A stretch of 9,168 nucleotides of DNA, from assembly GCA_937921525.1 (NCBI GenBank), contig CAKZUM010000122.1:1-9168 (forward strand), written 5' to 3'. Each line of letters starts with the position of its first letter. Within the stretch, counting starts at the first letter, position 1. The notes beneath the pieces are model-generated. The model did no database searches. It worked only from the letters and a program-made list of their open reading frames with translations, and was not told the origin of the DNA. Below are positions 6,743-9,168 of this stretch, in pieces. The stretch comes from an uncultured Saprospiraceae bacterium. GTDB lineage: Bacteria > Bacteroidota > Bacteroidia > Chitinophagales > Saprospiraceae. The translations under genes were made by a program, and so were the position numbers.

Positions 6743-7351
6743 ATGAATAACAATTTTTTCCCTAAGAATCTTACCATGATGAGTCTGGTAGGTTTGTTTT
6801 GTTGGAACGCGCCTTTAATGGCACAAGACAATTCAATTGCATATGTATCTGTAAATACAACAGCCTATGAAAGTCCGTTTGAGCATATGCTTGATGGATA
6901 TAAGGAAGTAATTTACGAAGAAGGGATGGCTGCAAAATTAGAAGATCGAACAAATCTAATTTTAGAGGATATATTCTTTTCTTTCGGAGAGGACCAAATT
7001 CGCTCAGATGCTAGAAGTGTATTGGATGATTTGGTTCGTATTTTAAGAGAAAATCCTGATTTGGCTATCGAGTTGTCAGCTCACACAGATAGCCGAGGCT
7101 CTCAAAGAGCTAATGAAAGACTATCGAGAAATAGGGCAAGAAACATGGTGAAATACCTTACCCTTCAAGGTATTGAAGCATCAAGATTATTACCAATTGG
7201 TAGTGGCGAAGGCTCACTGCGTAATCATTGTGGAGATGGCATTGTTTGCTCTGACCAAGAGCACCAAGAAAATAGACGGATAGAAATGAAGACGGCTCGT
7301 ATTGTCGGAGGTTTACCTTATAGAGATTATATATACAAGAATAAACACTAA
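6743..7351 (+). CDS. Small periplasmic OmpA-domain protein
   Basis: From the ATG at 6743 the product is 202 residues: a signal peptide MNNNFFPKNLTMMSLVGLF (cleavage probably after APLMA near residue 28), about 45 residues without a recognised domain, then an OmpA C-terminal domain at about 76-190. Asp116 in HTDSRG and Arg131 in LSRNRA fit the peptidoglycan-binding pair of the family. Residues 56-183 align without gaps to residues 474-601 of the upstream PorE-like protein, starting at the shared VIYE(D/E)GM segment and ending QENRRIEMK, so the two are paralogues. It lacks the propeller and CRD. An in-frame ATG at 6677 would add 22 residues, which weakens the signal peptide and starts inside a hairpin, so 6743 (preceded by an A-run) is preferred. 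Likely role: peptidoglycan tethering for the same surface machinery. Confidence 0.88.
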   Translation: MNNNFFPKNLTMMSLVGLFCWNAPLMAQDNSIAYVSVNTTAYESPFEHMLDGYKEVIYEEGMAAKLEDRTNLILEDIFFSFGEDQIRSDARSVLDDLVRILRENPDLAIELSAHTDSRGSQRANERLSRNRARNMVKYLTLQGIEASRLLPIGSGEGSLRNHCGDGIVCSDQEHQENRRIEMKTARIVGGLPYRDYIYKNKH

Positions 7352-7510
7352 GTAACGAGTGAAAAATAAGTTCCCCATTTTGGGTAGTCAAATATAAAGC
7401 TAGACAAGGCGGAAAACGTAGGCGATGCCCAGCATCGACGAGGCTTTCCAACGCAGTATAGGTTTATATTTGGCAGCCATAAATGCGGAAGTTATTATTT
7501 AGTCGTTACT
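7351..7510. mobile_element. 160-bp centred palindromic element (MITE-like) at the OmpA stop codon
   Basis: The left arm 7351-7398 and right arm 7463-7510 are complementary at 38 of 48 positions, with perfect ends AGTAACGA / TCGTTACT and perfect inner ends AATATAAA / TTTATATT. The centre is a perfect small hairpin CGATGC-CCA-GCATCG (7423-7437) whose midpoint coincides with the midpoint of the whole element. TAA occurs directly outside both GTAACGA ends (7349-7351 and 7510-7512), which could be a 3-bp target duplication; the left one is the stop codon of the OmpA gene. There is no coding capacity. This is the architecture of a non-autonomous transposable element, but no parent insertion sequence is visible here. 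Transcribed, it could also act as a stem-loop 3' end for the OmpA mRNA. Confidence 0.75.
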
Positions 7511-7532
7511 AAGGAATATTTACTAAATATTG

Positions 7533-7562
7533 TACCTTAAAAAGGGTAAATATATTTTTTTT
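7533..7562 (+). terminator. Weak possible terminator downstream of the OmpA gene
   Basis: A 6-bp stem (TACCTT / AGGGTA with one G-U pair, 4-nt A loop) spans 7533-7548. It is followed after six bases by eight T residues at 7555-7562. The stem is short and the spacing to the T-run is long, so the call is weak. Confidence 0.25.
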
Positions 7563-7608
7563 GATGTTAAATTTTAATAGGCTTGTAGTATTTTTAAGTT
7601 TCAAAACT

Positions 7609-7922
7609 TAATTTTGCGCAAAAAAAGATAATACAATATTTTCTGTTTTATCAGTTTTGCAATCCTATTACCTACCTCAAACAAATAAACCATCTAACAA
7701 TGGTTTTCTAGACCTACTTATTAACGATGAAATAATAAGTCTGTCCAAATGACGGAACTATTGTTTTATTTTTACTTTATACGATTCTTAAAATTATACT
7801 TATTTTTAATAAAACGAGAATAGGGTAGTTGGTACTGATTTATTCGGGTATCAAATTACCTATAGATATAGTGTTTCATAGTGTAAGGGGTTGTCATCTT
7901 TTGGTGGCGGCCCCTGCTTTTT
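7609..7922 (+). ncRNA. Possible unannotated plus-strand RNA
   Basis: TAATTTTG at 7609-7616 matches the Bacteroidota -7 motif TAnnTTTG, and a strong plus-strand terminator ends at 7922, so an RNA of roughly 300 nt could be made. Hairpins at 7687-7706 and 7716-7740 lie within it, and there is no ORF. I do not recognise it as tmRNA, RNase P RNA, SRP RNA or 6S RNA. The terminator could instead end a long OmpA transcript, or a shorter RNA. Confidence 0.2.
7886..7922 (+). terminator. Intrinsic terminator, plus-strand direction
   Basis: The RNA from the plus strand folds as a continuous 13-bp stem, 7886-7898 with 7903-7915, closing a UUUU loop. Four of the pairs are G-U. The stem is followed by GC and five T residues (7918-7922). 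On the minus strand the four G-U pairs become C-A mismatches and no T-run follows, so it is directional. It therefore serves a plus-strand transcript and not the sirtuin gene that ends at 7944 from the other side. The nearest upstream plus-strand stop codon is 535 bp away. Confidence 0.75.
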
Positions 7923-7943
7923 GTAGTATTTTTGAATTTCTAA

Positions 7944-8639
7944 TTACATATTCTTAAGTAATTTCTCAACCACCTGTCGTACGCCGACACTAGCTACCTC
8001 CTCCACAATTGTCAAGTTTTTACGACGCCCCAATTCATAATTGATAGTAGGTTTGGGATCAATATAATAGATCGGGCAATTAGCAGGCGCATAGCCCACT
8101 AAGCTTGCGGCAGGGTATACTTGCATAGATGTGCCGATTACTAAAACAATATCTGCGGTTAAGACTTCTTGCATCGCAAATTCTAGCATAGGTACCATTT
8201 CACCAAACCAAACGATATGAGGACGCAACTGTGTTCCTTTTTCACAAGTATCTCCTAGATGAAGATCTTTGTCCCAGTCATAGACCAATTCTTCATGGAC
8301 CACACTTCTAACCTTATTTAACGAACCATGTAAGTGGATAATGTTAGAACTACCGCCACGTTCATGTAAATCATCTACATTTTGAGTGACGATTACGACT
8401 TGATATTTATCTTCTAATGTTGCTAATAATTGATGGGCAATATTTGGTTGGACTTCTTTTAATTGCTTTCGGCGATCATTGTAAAACTGAAGAACTAATT
8501 CTTTGTTTTTGTGCCATCCCTCTATGGAAGCTACTTCCATCACATCGTGATTTTCCCAGAGTCCATCATGATCTCGAAAAGTTTTAATGCCACTTTCTGC
8601 ACTTACGCCAGCACCAGTAAGGACTACTATTTTTTTCAT
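7944..8639 (-). CDS. cobB: Sir2 family NAD-dependent protein deacylase (class III, CobB-like)
   Basis: The product is 231 residues, the usual length for a short bacterial sirtuin. It removes acyl groups from lysines using NAD+ and acts in the cytoplasm. The NAD-binding GAGVSAESGIKTFR is at residues 9-22, TQNVDDLHERGG at 85-96, the catalytic His104 in HLHGSL, then LRPHIVWFGEMVP and GTSMQVYPAA. Tyr53 and Arg56 in FYNDRR match the Y-x-x-R pair that in class III sirtuins (SIRT5, CobB) favours succinyl or malonyl groups. Between His104 and LRPHIVWFGE only Cys132 is present, so the usual four-cysteine zinc site is absent. The start at 8639 gives MKKIVVLTGAG, the normal family N-terminus. A longer ORF from 8699 would add 20 residues that are translated mostly from the arm of a palindromic repeat, so it is rejected. 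No obvious terminator follows it. Confidence 0.95.
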   Translation of the reverse strand: MKKIVVLTGAGVSAESGIKTFRDHDGLWENHDVMEVASIEGWHKNKELVLQFYNDRRKQLKEVQPNIAHQLLATLEDKYQVVIVTQNVDDLHERGGSSNIIHLHGSLNKVRSVVHEELVYDWDKDLHLGDTCEKGTQLRPHIVWFGEMVPMLEFAMQEVLTADIVLVIGTSMQVYPAASLVGYAPANCPIYYIDPKPTINYELGRRKNLTIVEEVASVGVRQVVEKLLKNM

Positions 8640-8658
8640 AGGTTTAGTTTTATCGTTA

Positions 8659-8829
8659 CTTAGAAGTTGTTTAAAAATGAATTGATGCATCATTTGCAAG
8701 TCATTGATTCCTAGATACTTCAGCTTTTTTGATTCCCGTAGCTAAGGCTACGAAAATAAAAAAGAGCTTCGTCCTAGAAATCAAGCACTTACAACTGATT
8801 GTAGAATACATTCTTAAACAACTTCAAAG
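8659..8829. mobile_element. ~171-bp centred palindromic element (MITE-like) upstream of the sirtuin gene
   Basis: The outer arms 8659-8701 and 8787-8829 are complementary at roughly 33 of 43 positions, with a perfect 12-bp block GAAGTTGTTTAA (8663-8674) near the end. Inside lie a second arm pair sharing TTGATT and CTTTTTT (about 8705-8731 with 8758-8784) and a perfect central hairpin CGTAGC-TAAG-GCTACG (8737-8752). The central hairpin is within one base of the midpoint of the outer arms. It carries no gene. It lies 19 bp upstream of the sirtuin start and about 118 bp before the methyltransferase, so it occupies the divergent promoter region and may supply or disturb promoters. No clear target-site duplication is visible. 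Confidence 0.75.
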
Positions 8830-8947
8830 AACATTTTAGCTATCCACATATTTTGGTTTAGTTAATAAGTTAACGATGAAAGACTTTTTTGTTTTATCGA
8901 TACTACTTAGATTATTTTCTAATTTTTACATACAACGAATTATAACC

Positions 8948-9168
8948 ATGGACAAAAGTTTTGATTATAAAGAATTAGATATAGAAGGTTTAGATACACT
9001 GGATTCGGTAGCACAAGCTAATCGATTTAATAAATGGATGTACAAAACGATTCAACCTTATACGAAAGGTAGAATACTTGAGATAGGAAGTGGTATAGGA
9101 AATATATCTCAATTTTTTATAGAAGACAAGCAAAATATTGTCCTAAGTGATATTCGAGAGAATTATAG
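8948..9168 (+). CDS. Class I SAM-dependent methyltransferase (3' end outside window)
   Basis: The 73 visible residues from the ATG at 8948 begin MDKSFDYKELDIEGLDTLD, followed by ANRFNKWMYKTI. Then comes the SAM-binding motif I, ILEIGSGIGN, at residues 43-52, and an acidic residue, Asp68 in VLSDIREN, at the end of the next strand, which normally contacts the SAM ribose. The substrate cannot be told; proteins starting this way in Bacteroidota are often linked to polysaccharide or lipid modification, which is from memory and uncertain. An in-frame ATG at 8876 would add 24 mostly hydrophobic residues (MKDFFVLSILL), but it overlaps the dispersed motif TTAACGATGAAA and is unusual for the family, so 8948 is preferred. 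The gene diverges from the sirtuin. Confidence 0.85.
   Translation, partial: MDKSFDYKELDIEGLDTLDSVAQANRFNKWMYKTIQPYTKGRILEIGSGIGNISQFFIEDKQNIVLSDIRENY

Larger units (their letters stand above)
7511..7943. other. Gene-free AT-rich region with several small hairpins
   Basis: I find no credible coding sequence here. Visible structure includes TTAAGTTT-CA-AAACTTAA at 7594-7611, the perfect palindrome TTTTGCGCAAAA at 7612-7623, AAACCAT-CTAACA-ATGGTTT at 7687-7706, and ACTTATTA / TAATAAGT arms at 7716-7723 and 7733-7740. The 15-mer AGTCTGTCCAAATGA at 7738-7752 also occurs at 4369-4383. A plus-strand terminator closes the region at 7886-7922. Confidence 0.6.

Noticed and set aside
7927..7934. TATTTTTG as a promoter -7 element
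   Set aside because: It matches TAnnTTTG but lies right after the terminator, with no plus-strand gene downstream; such matches are expected by chance in AT-rich DNA.
8640..8699. 20-residue N-terminal extension of the sirtuin
   Set aside because: Most of it is translated from the arm of a palindromic element, and the family normally begins right before the GAG motif.

Overview
The window looks like chromosomal DNA of a member of the Bacteroidota. The best guess is a Saprospira-like lineage, inferred from the protein families and not tested by any search. The reasons are: a gliding-motility/type IX secretion (T9SS) type B C-terminal domain on a giant surface protein, a PorP/SprF-family outer-membrane protein, an OmpA protein with a PD40 propeller of the PorE kind, A-rich leaders in place of Shine-Dalgarno sites, and AT-rich intergenic DNA.

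Layout. From 1 to 2837 (+) runs the 3' part of a very large secreted adhesin: one partial and six complete ~75-residue repeats, several Ig/cadherin-like modules, then the type B sorting domain. From 2876 to about 3231 is a 155-bp tandem repeat array made of 35-bp hairpin units; its last, truncated copy runs into the 5' end of the next gene. From 3246 to 4214 (+) is a PorP/SprF-family protein. From 4215 to 4659 is a gene-free stretch filled by four separate palindromic elements. From 4660 to 6483 (+) is a PD40-CRD-OmpA protein resembling PorE. From 6743 to 7351 (+) is a small periplasmic OmpA-domain protein that is a paralogue of the C-terminal part of its neighbour. A 160-bp palindromic, MITE-like element starts exactly at that gene's stop codon (7351-7510). 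The stretch 7511-7943 has no gene, but carries several hairpins and a strong plus-strand terminator at 7886-7922. From 7944 to 8639 (-) is a Sir2-type protein deacylase. A second, ~171-bp MITE-like palindrome lies at 8659-8829. From 8948 to the window end (+) is the 5' part of a SAM-dependent methyltransferase.

How the genes fit together. The first four plus-strand genes look like one cell-surface module. The adhesin is exported by the T9SS through its type B domain. PorP/SprF proteins are known partners of type B substrates. The PorE-like protein can link the outer-membrane machinery to peptidoglycan, and the small OmpA protein may supplement or replace that anchor. The sirtuin and methyltransferase look like unrelated housekeeping or accessory genes.

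The most unusual part is the non-coding DNA. Almost every intergenic gap is occupied by hairpin or palindromic repeats of different families, some touching a start or stop codon. I see no wholly new protein system. The best candidates for undescribed biology are the 155-bp hairpin array, the two centred palindromic elements, and a possible plus-strand RNA ending at 7922.
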